Shown here piece by piece: positions 47,725-59,438 of a DNA stretch of 64,000 nucleotides. The notes beneath the pieces were generated by a model that saw only the letters and a program-made list of their open reading frames with translations, made no database searches and was not told where the DNA came from. Source of the stretch: Hemerocallis citrina (Eukaryota > Streptophyta > Magnoliopsida > Asparagales > Asphodelaceae); assembly GCA_017893485.1 (NCBI GenBank), contig CM030360.1, positions 144,344,697 through 144,408,696 on the forward strand. Direction: 5' to 3'. Each line of letters opens with the position of its first letter. Position 1 is the first letter of the stretch. Position numbers and translations under genes: made by a program.

Positions 47725-48091
47725 AAGGTCGGGTGTCAAGCGTCGGGTTTGGAACTAAGGTTTCAGCAATTTGGAGAGAGAAGAAATTTGGATCTAGGGT
47801 TTGAGCAAGTTTGGGGACTTGGAGAGAGAAGCGAGATTATGAGCTTGGCTTTGAGCTGGTTTGGGGGATTTGGAGAGAGAAGCGAGATTTAGAGCTAGGG
47901 TTTGAGTGGGTTTGGGGAGGAATTCTTCATTGGGGCTCTGAGAGAGATATGGTGATAGGAGTGGGATATGAATAAAACGGCCAAACTAGCCTCAATATTA
48001 ACTGAGAAGAGTGGGAGAAAGGAGAGCTGTCTGATCCAGATCAAGATTGAGCGGCTGTGGGAGAGTGTGCACAGGGTTGCACACAAAAGGA
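47725..48091 (+). repeat. Direct repeat, copy 1
   Basis: Shares with 52355-52632 the phrases 'GCTAGGGTTTGAG(C/T)GGGTTTGGGG', 'GAGAGAGAAGCGAGATT' and 'GATATG(G/A)ATAAAA'. This copy has three internal units of GGAGAGAGAAG...GGTTTG. Similarity ends at AAAAGGA. It could be a gene leader or the end of an unknown mobile element; no terminal inverted repeats were found. Confidence 0.6.
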
Positions 48092-48099
48092 TGGCCATC

Positions 48100-48330
48100 A
48101 AAATGGTTCCATGTGTGTCATTTTTGGAAGATTCCGCTGCTACTGTATCTGCCTAGTGTTGCTTGGCAGTGAAGCAGAAAGGGTAGAGGCCCATCTGTCT
48201 GTGTGTTGAGTTGCTCTCGCCTCTCAGACTTGGCAAAGAGTGCAGGGGTGAAACCTGAGGTGGCCATAACTATTCCCAAGAGGTGCAACATTGCTAACTG
48301 ACCTGTAGGCTACAAGTGCGGAGGTGCGTT
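48100..48330 (+). pseudogene. Lipid-transfer-protein gene fragment (mature domain), broken
   Basis: Reads 'KMVPCVSFLEDSAATVSA' followed by a stop and 'CCLAVK', then in another frame from 48224 'SDLAKSAGVKPEVAITIPKR' and 'CNIAN', stop, 'PVGYKCGG'. This is the cysteine pattern and C-terminal signature of a plant non-specific lipid-transfer protein (8-Cys fold, secreted, binds lipids): 'C...CVSFL', 'CC', 'IPKRCNIANRPVGYKCG'. The middle with the CXC motif is lost or scrambled. No signal peptide precedes it here; a candidate lies downstream at 48766. Confidence 0.65.
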
Positions 48331-48765
48331 TGATGTGATCAATCGACGCTGGTTTTAATTTGACTAGGAGGATTTGCATCTGTCTCTCTCTTTTTGAATT
48401 ATTCTGATACTGAGGCATAGATTTAGGTGAACAAAGTCATGAAATTTATGCAACAACAACAATCTTTTTAAAGTAATTTCAAATCTAGTCTTCTATTAAT
48501 TTGTCACAACCATTTGTGATTTTTTTTTAATTTTTTAATTTTTATTTTTAATTAGTTTCATCTGCGCACACTTTATCACTCTGCAATACTTATGGATTAG
48601 TTTTCTTGAACAAGGCACAAATCCGCGAAAAAAACACCGCTTATGTTGTTTACATGCTGGATTTGATCCTTCTGTTAAATTCTTGAACTCATCTTTCTTG
48701 TACTATAATCTCTTTTCTATTTTCAGCTTATACTTTGCCTTGAGTGTGAAAGAAGGAAGACTAAT

Positions 48766-48840
48766 ATGGCGAAGAACTGCTGTCGCTATAGCGTGAATGT
48801 AATGGTTGTGATGCTTGTTGTGATGCCCTGTATAGCCCAA
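48766..48840 (+). pseudogene. Possible signal-peptide exon of a lipid-transfer-protein gene
   Basis: ATG at 48766 in the context AATATGGCG opens 'MAKNCCRYSVNVMVVMLVVM' followed by 'PCIAQ'. This is a basic start, a hydrophobic core and a small-residue cleavage region, as in a secreted protein. The frame then runs into unrelated sequence and a stop. It sits 3' of the mature-domain fragment, the reverse of normal order, so it may come from a neighbouring tandem copy or a rearrangement. The link to the lipid-transfer protein is an inference from proximity. Confidence 0.35.
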
Positions 48841-49320
48841 AATAAGACGCTGAAATTAATATGCATGTATGATCGATATGCCATGAATTCGAAATAATTG
48901 GTTGTTGCTTTGTTGAATAACTTTCTATGGAAAGAATGTGAAAATACAATGAGACCACACTACATCTCATTCAGACATACAAATGATGTTTGCAATTCTC
49001 ATTGTATGCTTGATTGGAAGAGGTCAAAAACACGCAATGCACTTGCAAATTTTCTTCATACACAATGAGAATCAGAAGTTGATACAAAATATTATCTATT
49101 GAGATATGATAATGCGGTAAATAGTTAAGTACACAGAGTTCCCATACAGTTAAAATTGGGAATCGGGGCGATACTGAGACCTCTGTTTCACTAATTATAC
49201 ATAGTACAATCAGTTCCAGACTCTCTGGCTACATACAGTGTAAACAGAGACAACATGGGAAAAAAGAACAGAAAACTAACATTTAGATATTCACTTGTAC
49301 TCTACTTTACTTCTTCGATT
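48841..49320. other. No recognised gene
   Basis: A/T-rich sequence up to the LINE target duplication. 'CAATGAGA' and its reverse complement 'TCTCATTG' recur around 48945-49070, but no clear element ends were found. Confidence 0.4.
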
Positions 49321-49337
49321 ACCAAACAATACGACAC

Positions 49338-51705
49338 TTAGCCTTCTCAACTCGGTCCTTTCAGCTATGCCTCTCTATATGATGTCATTCTATTATGTTC
49401 CCTCTTGAGTTATCAAGAGGTTAGACCAAATCAGAAGTAACTTTTTCTGGTCAGGTTCTCCCATTCACAAGCCAGGTTCTCATCTTTGCAATTGGATTAC
49501 GGTTTGTTCCTCCAAGGAGGCTGGGGGTTTAGGGGTTTTGAACCTCAGACACCATAACTTGGCCCTGTTGGGTAAATGGCTCTGGAGGTTTTTAAAATGC
49601 GATAACTTACCTTGGATCCTAGCCATCAAGGCCAACTGCTATTTTAACCGCCGGTGGTGGGAGTTCCCCACCACTCTCCACCGCAAAGCTTCCCCTTTCT
49701 GGAAGGGGATTTGGAAAGCGGCCAATGCCTTCCAATGCAGCATCAGCCACGTTTGTTTTGATGGTTCCAAGACCAAGTTTTGGTCTGATATTTGGATCGG
49801 AAACTCCAAACCAGCCTCTTCTTTCCCTACTCTCTACTGCCTAGCATCCAATCCCCAAGCCACTGTAGCAGACTCCTTTACCCTTATTGACTCGCAAAGA
49901 CAATGGCTTATCCCTTTCTTCGACAGTCTTACGACGCACTTAACTTCTGACTATAATGCTCTTCTCAGCTCCCTTATCAATTATGAGTTGAAGCAAAAAG
50001 AAGATATCTCTTAGCGTTGGAATCCGGCGAGGATTTATTCCGTTAAATCCTTTTACCAATTTCTAAACTTTAGAGGTATCCTCCCCCCTTTTGCCGACTT
50101 CATTTGGCAATCTTGTGCTCCCCTCAAAGTCAAAATTGTCACCTGGCTCGCTCTCAACAATAGGTTGCTTACTGTTGAAATTCTCAACAAAAGGAATTTA
50201 GCATGGGGTCAGCTGTGCCCCCTTTGCTGTAATTGTTTTGAGGATGCTGATCACCTGTTTGTTGGTTGCGACTTCACGCGCCCGTTATGGAAAATTTGTT
50301 CCCTACCATGGGAATTCCCTTATATTCCATCCCGCTTACACTCATGCTGGGCGATTCACCCCCTGATTAAATCGTACCACAGATCTTGGAATCTCTTGGT
50401 TCAAATTATTATTTGGATCATTTGGATGGAAAGAAATAACAGGTTATTCAAGCACCGCGCTACTTCAATCCAACTCATAATTGCAGATTTCTTATTCTTC
50501 TTTAAACAATGGTCTTCGATGCTTTCTATTGAAGCTAGGGACTTGCTTTTCGGTTATAGGCTGGATGACGCCATTCTTTGTCTCCGAACCCTTAATGCTT
50601 TATGAACTTTCCTCTTTTTCAAGTACGGTCTTGGTTTTTCTACACAGTTTAACTCTTTTCTTGTTTTCCCTTTCTATTGTTCGCAGGCTTGAAGTCATTT
50701 GGGCTCGTCTCTTTTTGCGCCTGGGCAGTTGAGCACCCTTGCTCCTTTTTGTTGTGTTGTGGTTGCTAGCTTCTCCTGTGTTTCTTCTTCTTAACTTAAT
50801 CTTTTTTTCTCTTTTGTGAGCCTCTAGTGGCTCTAAGCTGGCTTATGTTGTTTCTTAATTTCTTTTGCTATTGATGTTTCTCTGGATGTTGTTAGTGAGC
50901 AGCTTGTTGGCCGGTTCCTAGGCCTAGTTTGATTAGTCGGAATTCAGGTTGGCTTCGCACCTTGGTGCGATTGTCGCAGTTTCCTTCCTTTCCTCTCCTG
51001 CTTTGATGTGTGCTTAGCATTATTTGGTTTGAGCGTCTTTTGACTTGGTTTTGAGCTCTTTTTTTGGTTGCTTTTGAGGATCTTGCTTGGTTGGTTGGTT
51101 TTTTTGGAGGTTCAGGTGGATTGTTCCTTTTTATTTCTATATTTTGAGCGCGCTTTAACGTGGTGATTGTAGCCTTTTTCCGCATCATGTTGTTCTTTTC
51201 GGTATGTCTGCCGCGGTTGAGGTTCGTAAGGGGAAGCTGAATTTTTCCAAGCTGCTTCGCCTTGGTTTGGCTATTCCTTCCCCGTGTTTAGCCTCCGATT
51301 CAGTTCCAAGTCAGGGCATCTATTGGTGATCTACCAGTTATTGGATCCCCGTGTTATGGCGGGTCGGCGAGCGCATCTCCCGGCGCTTACCCTTCGCAGC
51401 TTTCCGCCGATAGCTTATTCCCCCTCATCCCTTATTATCGGGAGGATCGGGAGGTGCCCCTGTTTTCTGCGGTCGCATTCCTGTACAACTGATTTGTTTG
51501 TTATCTTGCTGGGTTCTTCAGGTTGTGTTGTCCTTTTTGGTGTGTCGGGAGGATTTGTTAGTGCTACTATCAGGTGTTACTTGTTATTCACCATTTTTGT
51601 TCTGCTTTTACGTCTTGTGAAAACTCTCTCTGTACCTGATTTTTTAATATATATTTTTGATTGTTTGGCTGGAGTCGCAAGACTATCCGGTTCATCAAAA
51701 AAAAA
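49338..51705 (+). mobile_element. 5'-truncated L1-type LINE (2.4 kb)
   Basis: It begins inside the reverse transcriptase domain and ends with an A-run (AAAAAAAAAA near 51697-51706). It is flanked by a 17-bp duplication ACCAAACAATA(C/T)GACAC at 49321-49337 and 51706-51722 (one mismatch). The 5' truncation, A-tail and variable-length duplication are the signature of target-primed reverse transcription. Confidence 0.88.
49340..50605 (+). pseudogene. LINE reverse transcriptase C-terminus and zf-RVT region
   Basis: It reads 'AMPLYMMSFYYVPS', stop, 'VIKRLDQIRSNFFWSG', then 'NLRHHNLALLGKWLWRFLKC' and 'FWSDIWIGNSKPASSFPTLY' (49538-50014). After a stop near 50012 it continues from 50165 with the zf-RVT motif: 'WGQLCPLCCNCFEDADHLFV', 'GCDF', 'IIIWIIWMERNNRLFKHR'. 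The C-X2-C...H...C arrangement is the zinc-binding module of plant L1 elements. Two stops break it. About 1.1 kb of 3' untranslated sequence follows to the A-tail. The endonuclease and most of the polymerase are missing. Confidence 0.85.
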
Positions 51706-51722
51706 ACCAAACAATATGACAC

Positions 51723-52354
51723 ATACATACAACTCACAACTATCTTCACCTACTTCTTCCCGTAGTAGCTGTTAACTGTATCAATGTAAGACAGCTGAAC
51801 AATTTCTGAAAATAATCCTGAACATACAGCAGACCAAACATTGTACTAAATGTTATCCAAAATAATGCATCAGAAATTTTGCAAAGCTAAAATGGTGTAT
51901 ATACAATGTTTCAACCAATATAACATCTCAAATTCTCTATATAGATCAAAATGGAGTACACTTTACATAGAACAATTTACATCATAATCTGAACACCATT
52001 ATTCCTTCTTCTTCTTCTTCTACCACAAAATACAAAGAAAGCTTCTACCACAAAATACTACAAAATTGTTAATTTTGCTATTTTTGAAGAATTGTTAATA
52101 TAAACTCAGCCATCTAGTGCAAACATAGACCCAATCTCAAACTCAATAATAAAGATCACCAACAATTAACAATTAACAATTAACAGTTAACCAATTCAGA
52201 ACCAAAAAAGAATAAAATCAAAACCCAAATCAATACCCATATGCAAAACCCACAAATCCCATGTCTAAACATCAAATACAAACCCTAAGTTAGAGAGATA
52301 GGCGTCGGGCCGTTGAGGAAGCGGGGCGAGGGACGTCGAAAACATTGGAGACGG
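51723..52354. other. No recognised gene
   Basis: A/T-rich, with a CTT microsatellite at about 52003-52021 and three copies of AACAATTA near 52160-52185. Confidence 0.4.
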
Positions 52355-52632
52355 CGGTCGGGCGTCGGGCATCTGGAGTCGGGTTTGGAGCTAGGGTTTG
52401 AGCGGGTTTGGGGATTTGGAGAGAGAAGCGAGATTTTGAGCTAGGGTTTGAGCAGGTTTGGGGAGGAATTTTTCATCGGGTTTCTGAGATAGAGAGAATG
52501 AGAAAGAAGGAGAGGGATATGGATAAAATGACCAAACTGCCCTCAACATTAACAGAAAAGAGTAGGGGAAAAAGACAGCCACCCGATCAAGATCAAGATC
52601 AGGCAGCTGTGGGAGAGTACGCACAAAAGGAG
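52355..52632 (+). repeat. Direct repeat, copy 2
   Basis: Same phrases as 47725-48091, in the same orientation, 4.6 kb away. After AAAAGGA it continues GTGCGCAACTGAAGAG. A small hairpin CGCAC/GTGCG lies at 52620-52636. Confidence 0.6.
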
Positions 52633-52639
52633 TGCGCAA

Positions 52640-53254
52640 CTGAAGAGTTCCCTATATATATACTAGCAATATGCACGTGCGATGCATGCCCTAAGAATTT
52701 TTTTTAAACTAAAGATTACTACGTAGTCTGACATTGAACCTGAGAACTCCTTTTACCCATCTCAAATTATTACTATACTCTTTACAATTACCCCTAGTAG
52801 CACTAACTTTTATTTTATATGAGTGACACTTTTGTAAATAATTATGTCGTAAATAAATTAGAACTTTGAGGGATTGTGGTAACTGATAACAGATGACTAA
52901 ATGAATTGTTAATATAACTTTCACTTAAAAATGAGTGGTTGTGATTAGATGGTTAATTGTCTACATATTACAATTTATCAACAAATGACACAACCTTAAC
53001 TCTCGCATTATAGTATTAGAGATCAGAGATATATATCTTTTAAAAGATATTGAATATATTCTCACCAATAAGAAACTGTAGGAATCTAGCATAAAGATTA
53101 AAGATTAAGGAGTAGATTAAGTGTGTGGGGTTCTGCATTAATTTGTTAATCAAGTTTGTTAAGTAATTAACTAAGGATTGATCCAGCCAAGAAACAGTAA
53201 GATAAGCAGGAAAAATTATAGCATGCATTGCGGCGATAGTTCCAAAATTATTCT
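52640..53254. other. No recognised gene
   Basis: A/T-rich intergenic sequence. 'TATATATACTAGCAATATGC' followed by 'ACGTGCGATGCATGCC' near 52655-52690 resembles a common plant repeat end, but no partner was found. Confidence 0.4.
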
Positions 53255-53770
53255 TGATGTGGTGTAGATGACGTGGTGTAATCAGGGCCCCCAAATCTCC
53301 TCAGATTCCGCTCTCCTGTGATCATCAGGTCAAACAAACCCAACGGGCTTCAACCAGCTCAGGCCCATGGGTAAACGGGTCTAACCCGGCCCGTTAGAAC
53401 CTCAGACCCGTTTACCCTTGCCTATAAATACCAGATCCCCTCCTCACTTTCAAAGTTAATAAAATTTTTCCCATCTGAACCCTAGTTACTGTTGCTTTCT
53501 CAGTGACTGAATAGATCGTCGGAGGGCCTGTCATCGGGACTTTTCCCAGTGTTTCTAGGCAGTGTGCAGGTACAAAAGTCTGAGCCGAGCTATGAAGATC
53601 CGAGCCGAGCTACGAGATCCCAGCCAAGCATCCGGCCTCTACCTCTCTCCTCCTACTCCCGAGCGGGTCCTATAGCCTAGGATCGGATCAATGCTAGTAC
53701 CGCATCTTCCGCTTCACAAATTACAAGAACTTGCACCTATTTCCCCCATACCAAAAAACAAACAACATCA
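53255..53770 (+). repeat. Tat-C 5' LTR (516 bp)
   Basis: TGATGTGGTGTAGATGACGT to AACATCA, TATA box TATAAATA at 53423-53430. Contains three short GAGCCGAGCTA(C/T)GA-type units after the transcription start region. Confidence 0.8.
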
Positions 53771-53772
53771 GG

Positions 53773-53789
53773 TTGACTCCGTCTGTGGG
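53773..53789 (+). other. Tat-C primer-binding site, mutated
   Basis: TTGACTCCGTCTGTGGG sits at the same place as TGGCGCCGTCTGTGG in Tat-1 and differs mainly by transitions in the first half. Confidence 0.6.
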
Positions 53790-53853
53790 AATATAGGTAC
53801 TGACACTGGTCTAATCCCAGCCTAGGACGTCATCTCGAATCCAGGCTCTTTTC

Positions 53854-55280
53854 ATGGCTCCCAAAGCCAGAAGGGCCGTTACCTCTGGACGTCGTCCGGA
53901 CCCTCCTCCCCTTCACATCCACGCGGACGCCCAGGACTCTAACCAACCGCGAGCCAATGGCATAGCCAGACCCGGACCAGGCGCTTCACACTCAGTCACG
54001 ACTGATTTGCGGTGTGTCATCCAGAATCAGCAAGCCAGCCAAACAAGGGGAGGGGCCGCTTCCAAATCGGTCCAGAACCATGGCAGAATGCTAACCCTAG
54101 AACGAAAATTAGGGCACAACCGCTCACCCTGAGGACCTCCACCCTCGCATGGCCCCGTGGAGGCGGCCCCCGTCACGAGGGTCGAGTTCCAAAATTTTAG
54201 TAACGAGGTCCTTCAGGCAATCCCTCAGTCAAAAGCCTGGAGAGCGCAAAAACACCTACCCTCAGTCAAAAGCCCGGGGCAGCGAATCCCATGGATCGAC
54301 CCGCCCACTAGAACAAGAAGACGGTGTCCTTCGACGCCATCAGGGAGATGGAGAACTGCGGGAGGGACGATGCCAGGCCAAGGTTACAGGCCGAACTGAC
54401 CCCCATTCTCCACCCAAATCTTGGAAGCTGAGATCTCCGAAAATTCCAGGCCTCCCCAATTTGAGACATACAATGGCGAGGGTGATCCCGCCGATCACAT
54501 GGAAGGGTTCAAAATCCTGATGATGATACACCGCGCATCGGATCCTCCCCTATGCCGCGCTTTCCCTACCACCCTGCGTGGTCCGGCTCGGGAATGGTTC
54601 TCGAAACTAACCCCTGGCTCGGTCTTCTCTTTCGAACAGCTAGAAGCGAGCTTCCTAGCCCACTTCGTGACCAGCCAAAAAGTCGAGAAGACGAGCGCGT
54701 CACTTCTGGACCTTAAGCAGAAGGAAGGGGAACTACTCCACGGGTTTGTTCAGAGATTCACCGCCGATGCGAGGTCAGTCTCCTCCCTCGACGTGGGCAT
54801 CACTTCCGCAGTCTTTCGGCTCAATGTTCGCCACGGACAGCTGAAGGCCTGCTTAGCCAAGAAACCACTCCTCGACTTCCCCAACCTCCTCAACAGGGTC
54901 GAGAAGTACATTCGGGCATAAAAGGCTCTAGACCCCGAGGGCACCAAAGAAGCCACAGCCAAAAGGAAGCACAAGGAGGACGACAGCGAGCCTGCCAAAA
55001 ATGCCATGAAAGATGCGGCTAGTGTGAAATGGCCTCATCCGGTCCCCCGTTTTGAAAGATATACACCGCTAACCTAAAACGTGTCAGTCATTCTCTTAGA
55101 GATCGAGGACAAAGGAATTGTCTGACTCCCTCCCCGACCGAGCAACAACAAGAAGCGGGACCAGAGATTCTACTTTCGTTTTCACCGGGACAACGGGCAT
55201 GAGACGGACAACTGTCGTACCCTTAAAAACGAGATCGAGGCCCTCATCTAGAGAGGGTACCTAAGGGAGTTCACCCGAGC
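53854..55280 (+). pseudogene. Tat-C gag
   Basis: Starts 'MAPKARRAVTSGRRPDPPPL'. The gag core is in another frame from 54421 ('RPPQFETYNGEGDPADHMEG', 'FPTTLRGPAREWFSKLTPGS', 'FLAHFVTSQKVEKTSASLLD'). Near 55160 is the zinc-knuckle region '[14 protein letters not shown]', where the first Cys of the Tat C-X2-H motif appears replaced by Phe. Stops at about 54922 and 55076 and frame changes before 54421 break it. It corresponds domain by domain to 26200-30758 in Tat-1. Confidence 0.8.
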
Positions 55281-57070
55281 CAACCCAAGAGACTGGAGGG
55301 ATTCGAGGTATCTGAGGCCTTCGCCTCCTCCTCGAACGATCAACCGCCGACCCGAGCAGGACCCCGAGCCCGAGGAGGCCGGGGGGCAGGCCATCCTACA
55401 CTGCGTCCATGGTGGACCCATGGGAGGAGAATCCAACACTACCCGTAAGGCCTTCCTACGAGAAGTAAATTATGTCCACGACCATCCCTCCCCTCAGGTT
55501 TAGCAACGATCAGTCTCCTTTTTCGGAGAAGACCTGGAGGGCATCTGGCTCTCGCACTACGATGCCCTCGTCATTAGCCTCGTCATGGCAAACTTCGAAG
55601 TCCGCCGAATTCTTGTGGATAACGGAAGCTTAGTCAACATCTTCTTCTTAGACGCATTTGAAAACCTCAAGCTTACCTACGAAAAGCTCAAACCGGCCGG
55701 GTACTCGGGCATCCCCATCCAAATCGAGGGGATCATGACACTAGATGTAACAGCCGAGACTAACCCTATCATACGGACCGAATCAATAGACTTCATGGTG
55801 GTCAACGTCAAGGCTCCATACAATGCTATTCTCGGCCGACCCGACCTCTGCTCATTTCAGGCAGTCCCCTCGGCCTACCACTTGAAACTGAAGTTCCCCA
55901 CCGATCTCAGGGGTCGGTGTCGTCCGAGGGAACCAAGAGTCTACACATTCGTGCTACATGACCGCGGTAGGAGGCAGAGTGTTCCCTCTTGACACAGTCA
56001 AGCTTCCACCTGAAAGAAACCAGTCCGAGTCGAAACCCACGGACGAATTGGAGGAGGTCTTATTCGAGGCAGAAGACAAGTCTAAGTGGTTCTGTGTGAG
56101 CCAATCCCTGCCCCCCGATCTGATACTGACCCTTATTGATTGTTTTCACCGCAATATCAACCTCTTCGTTTGGACCCCGTCCAACATGCTTGGAATTTCC
56201 AAGGAACTAATCATGCATAAGCTGAGCGTCCACCCGGGTTCCAAGCCGATCCATCAGAAGCGACGCAAGTTTGCCCAAGAGAGGTAACAAGCAGTAAAAG
56301 TGGAGGTGGACAAACTGTTGTCTGCCCGGTTCATACAAGAAGTCAGTTATTTCGAATGGGTGGCTAACGTCGTGATGGTAAACAAGGTGAGCGGGAACTA
56401 TAGGATCTGTATAGACTTCACGGACCTCAACAAGGCGTGCCCCAAAGATCCTTTTCCTCTCCCAAGCATCGACGCTTTGATCGACGCAACGTCGGGTCAC
56501 GAGCAACTGACATTTATGGATGCCTTTTTAGGATACAACCAAATCCGGATGTTCTCTCCAGTCATCGCCGAGACGTCCTTCGTAACCGACCAATGTCTCT
56601 ACTGTTACCTAGTCATTCCCTTCGGGCTAAAGAACACCGATGACACCTACCATAAACTCGTTAATCGTGTCTTCAAAGAACATATCAGTCACAACATGGA
56701 GGTACACATCGACGACATGCTTGTCAAGAGTCGATGAGGGCAGGATCATGTGGCCGACCTTGAGGAGGCATTTGGCGTCCTTTGGTCCCATAACATGAGA
56801 CTCAATCCCACTAAATGTGCCTTCGGCGTCTCCTCGAGAAAATTTCTCGAATTCGCCATTAGCCAGTGCGCCATAGAGGCGGATCCCGAGAAGATCCAGG
56901 CCATAATCGACATGACCCCTCCCAGGAATATTAAGGAGGTTCAACGGCTCACGGGAAGACTGGCGGCCATCGGCCGCTTCCTCTCCAAGTCTGGAGAGAA
57001 GTCACTCCCCTTCTTCAAGGTTCTGCGAGGAGCGAAAGGCTTCGAATGGGGCAACCCTCAGCAATAGGCA
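55281..57070 (+). pseudogene. Tat-C protease and reverse transcriptase
   Basis: Protease: 'RRILVDNGSLVNIFFLDAFE' at ~55603 and 'YNAILGRPDLCSFQAVPSAY'. Reverse transcriptase: 'MHKLSVHPGSKPIHQKRRKF', 'YRICIDFTDLNKACPKDPFP' (56400), 'VHIDDMLVKSR' at ~56705 (Ile instead of Val before Asp-Asp), 'RLTGRLAAIGRFLSKSGEKS'. Stops or shifts occur near 55500, 55960, 56286, 56736 and 57065. No product is possible. Confidence 0.85.
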
Positions 57071-57960
57071 TTTGACCAGCTAAAGACCTACCTTGCCAAC
57101 CCCCCACTTCTGAGTAAACCCGAGCTAGGCAAACCCCTCTTGCTCTACCTTTCATCCTCGAAAAACACACTCAATACCGTGCTGGTCGGAGAAGACGATG
57201 GGGTTCAGAAGCCTTTCTACAATGTCAGCAAGGTCCTGCTCTCAGCTGAGACCCACTACACAAAGATGGAAAAGGTCGCATATCCCTGGTCATGGCCGCA
57301 TGAAAGCTTCACCCTTATTTTCAGGCCCACTCAATCTAGGTCCTTATAGACCAGCCTCTCTAGGCCGTCCTCCACAAGCTAGAAAATTTCGGCCGCTTAG
57401 TCAAGTGGTCGATCGAGCTGTGCCAGTATGACATAAAGCTATCAACCTAGGACAACCATTAAACGGCAAGCCCTCGTCGAATTCATCACAGAGTGCACCA
57501 TCTCCGAACCTTTCAAAATTCAAGAAGGAGATTCGATTTGGAAAGTCTATGTCGACGGCTCGTCTTGAGAAGTTAGAAGCGGTGCGGGTGTATCCTCAAA
57601 GGTCCCGATGACTTCGTCCTCCAGTATTCCCTACGCCTGAACTTTACCGCCTCTAACAACGAGGCAGAATACGAGGCTACGATCACAGGGTTCACACTGG
57701 TACATAAGGCTGGGGCAAGGTAAATCAGGGCCTTTAGCGACTCCCAGCTCGTGGTCAACCAGGTCACAGGGTAGTACGAGGCTCGTGACACTTGAATGGT
57801 CTGATACTTGGCGCTAGTCCAGCAACTCCTAACCGCCTTTGATTTCACCTCGGTGGAACGAATTCCAAGGGAGCAAAATGCCCAGGCTGACTCCTTATCA
57901 AAGCTCACCACATCGTCCTTTGAAGGCCTCAACCACACCGTCCTAATCGAAGTTCTCCTC
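57071..57960 (+). pseudogene. Tat-C RNase H domains
   Basis: First RNase H from about 57140 ('LLYLSSSKNTLNTVLVGEDD', 'FYNVSKVLLSAETHYTKMEK'), then a broken second domain around 57540-57900 ('WKVYVDGSS', 'NNEAEYEA' in shifted frame, 'REQNAQADSLSKLTT'). This matches the dual RNase H arrangement of Tat-1. Several in-frame stops (e.g. near 57348, 57566, 57721). Confidence 0.75.
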
Positions 57961-59262
57961 AAACCTAGCATCGACCTCCCCGAGGCCCTCTGCCTTTCTA
58001 TCGAGCCTCAATCAGACAACTTGATGACTCCCATCCGAAGGTTTCTAGCGGAGAGCGAGCTTCCTCAATATCGGGTCGAGGCGAGAAGGGCTAGAATTCA
58101 TTCAGAGAGATTCATCATAATCAACGAGACACTCTTCAAGTACACAAGGGTAGATGGAAGACCTTACCTTCACTGCCTGGCCCTCGATGAGGCCAAGTAC
58201 GTGCTGAAGGAACTACACATGGGAATCGGGGGATGCTGCATGGGGAGCAGGTTGCTCGCTAGAAAAGCCCTAAACCACGGATACTACTAGCCGACCATGG
58301 ACCTCGTCAAAAGGTGCGGTCCCTGCCAGAGATTCTCCTCAGTGAAGCGGCTTCCACAAGACAACCTCCGCTCTCTGGCCAGTCCGAACTCCTTTACCAT
58401 GTGTGGGATGGACTTGGTCGGCCCCATCCTGAAAGCAACGGGCCAAAGGAAATTCCTGGTGGTGGCCATCGACTACTTCACCAAGTGGATCGAGGCAGAA
58501 CCCCTGGCCACGATCACAGAGCACCAAACTTAAAAAAAAAATTGGAATCACATCATCTGTTGGTTCGGGATCCCATAGGTACTCATCACCGATAATAGAA
58601 CCCAATTTGCGGGCAAGAACTTTCAAAAATTCTGCGAAGATATCAGCATCCAGCAGTGCTTCTCATCGATATGTCATCCTCAATCAAACGGCCAGACCGA
58701 AAATGCAAACCTTCAAATCCTTGACGGCCTTAAGAAGCAGTTGGATAATTCACCCAAGGGGTTGTGGGTCGACGAGTTACCGAGCGTACTCTTGGCGCAC
58801 TGGACAATTCAAAGAATCCCCATGGGTGAATCACTATTTAACCTAACCTAAGGCACTGAGGCAGTCATCCCCATAGAAATCGGGCTCCCTTCACCCAGGA
58901 TCATGGGTTTCAACAAGGAGACTAACTCAACAGACCTCAGAGCCAACTTGGATCTAATCGACGAGGTCAGAGAAAAATCCGTAGTTAGAAGAAGCATATA
59001 CCAATAACGGATCGAGAGATTTTATAACAAGAAGGTCTGCCCCACAGACATCAAGCAAGGTGACCGTGACCTTGTGCTCAGAAAACTGTCGGTATCCAAC
59101 CCCGGCAAAAAGAGAAAGCTGGCCCCTAACTGGGAGGGCCCATATAAGGTCTACGAAGTGGTACGCCCTGGTACGTACCGACTCGCAGACCTGGGGGGCA
59201 GGATAATGAAGAGGCTGTAGAACGCAGAGTACCTTATCAAGTTCCTTGAAGGGGAGGACTAG
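57961..59262 (+). pseudogene. Tat-C integrase
   Basis: Zinc-finger remnant ('LARKALNHGYY', 'KRCGPCQRFSSVKRLP' at 58312), core 'CGMDLVGPILKATGQRKFLV' (58400), 'VLITDNRTQFAGKNFQKFCE' (58579), 'HPQSNGQTENANLQILDGLK', and the C-terminal 'LVLRKLSVSNPGKKRKLAPN' and 'WEGPYKVYEVVRPGTYRLAD' to a stop at 59260. The Asp of the second catalytic motif is kept but Gly is Arg (TDNR). Many stops. A ~175-bp A/T-rich stretch follows up to 59439. Confidence 0.85.
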
Positions 59263-59438
59263 GCTCTATTTGTAACCAAACTCATGTAAGTGACCCCTTG
59301 TAATCGGCAATATGTGCCACTCCTTTTGTATGAAAAAGAATAAAGTATATAACCCTATTTCTTTCCCGTTTTCTATTTAAGTTTTCTATGTACTTTAACA
59401 AAATCTGTGCATTTTCAAAATTTTCAATTTTTTGCTTG

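Noticed and set aside
52600..52670. Helitron 3' end (hairpin CGCAC/GTGCG followed by CTAG)
   Set aside because: The distance from hairpin to CTAG (about 25 bp) is too large and no matching TC 5' end was found.
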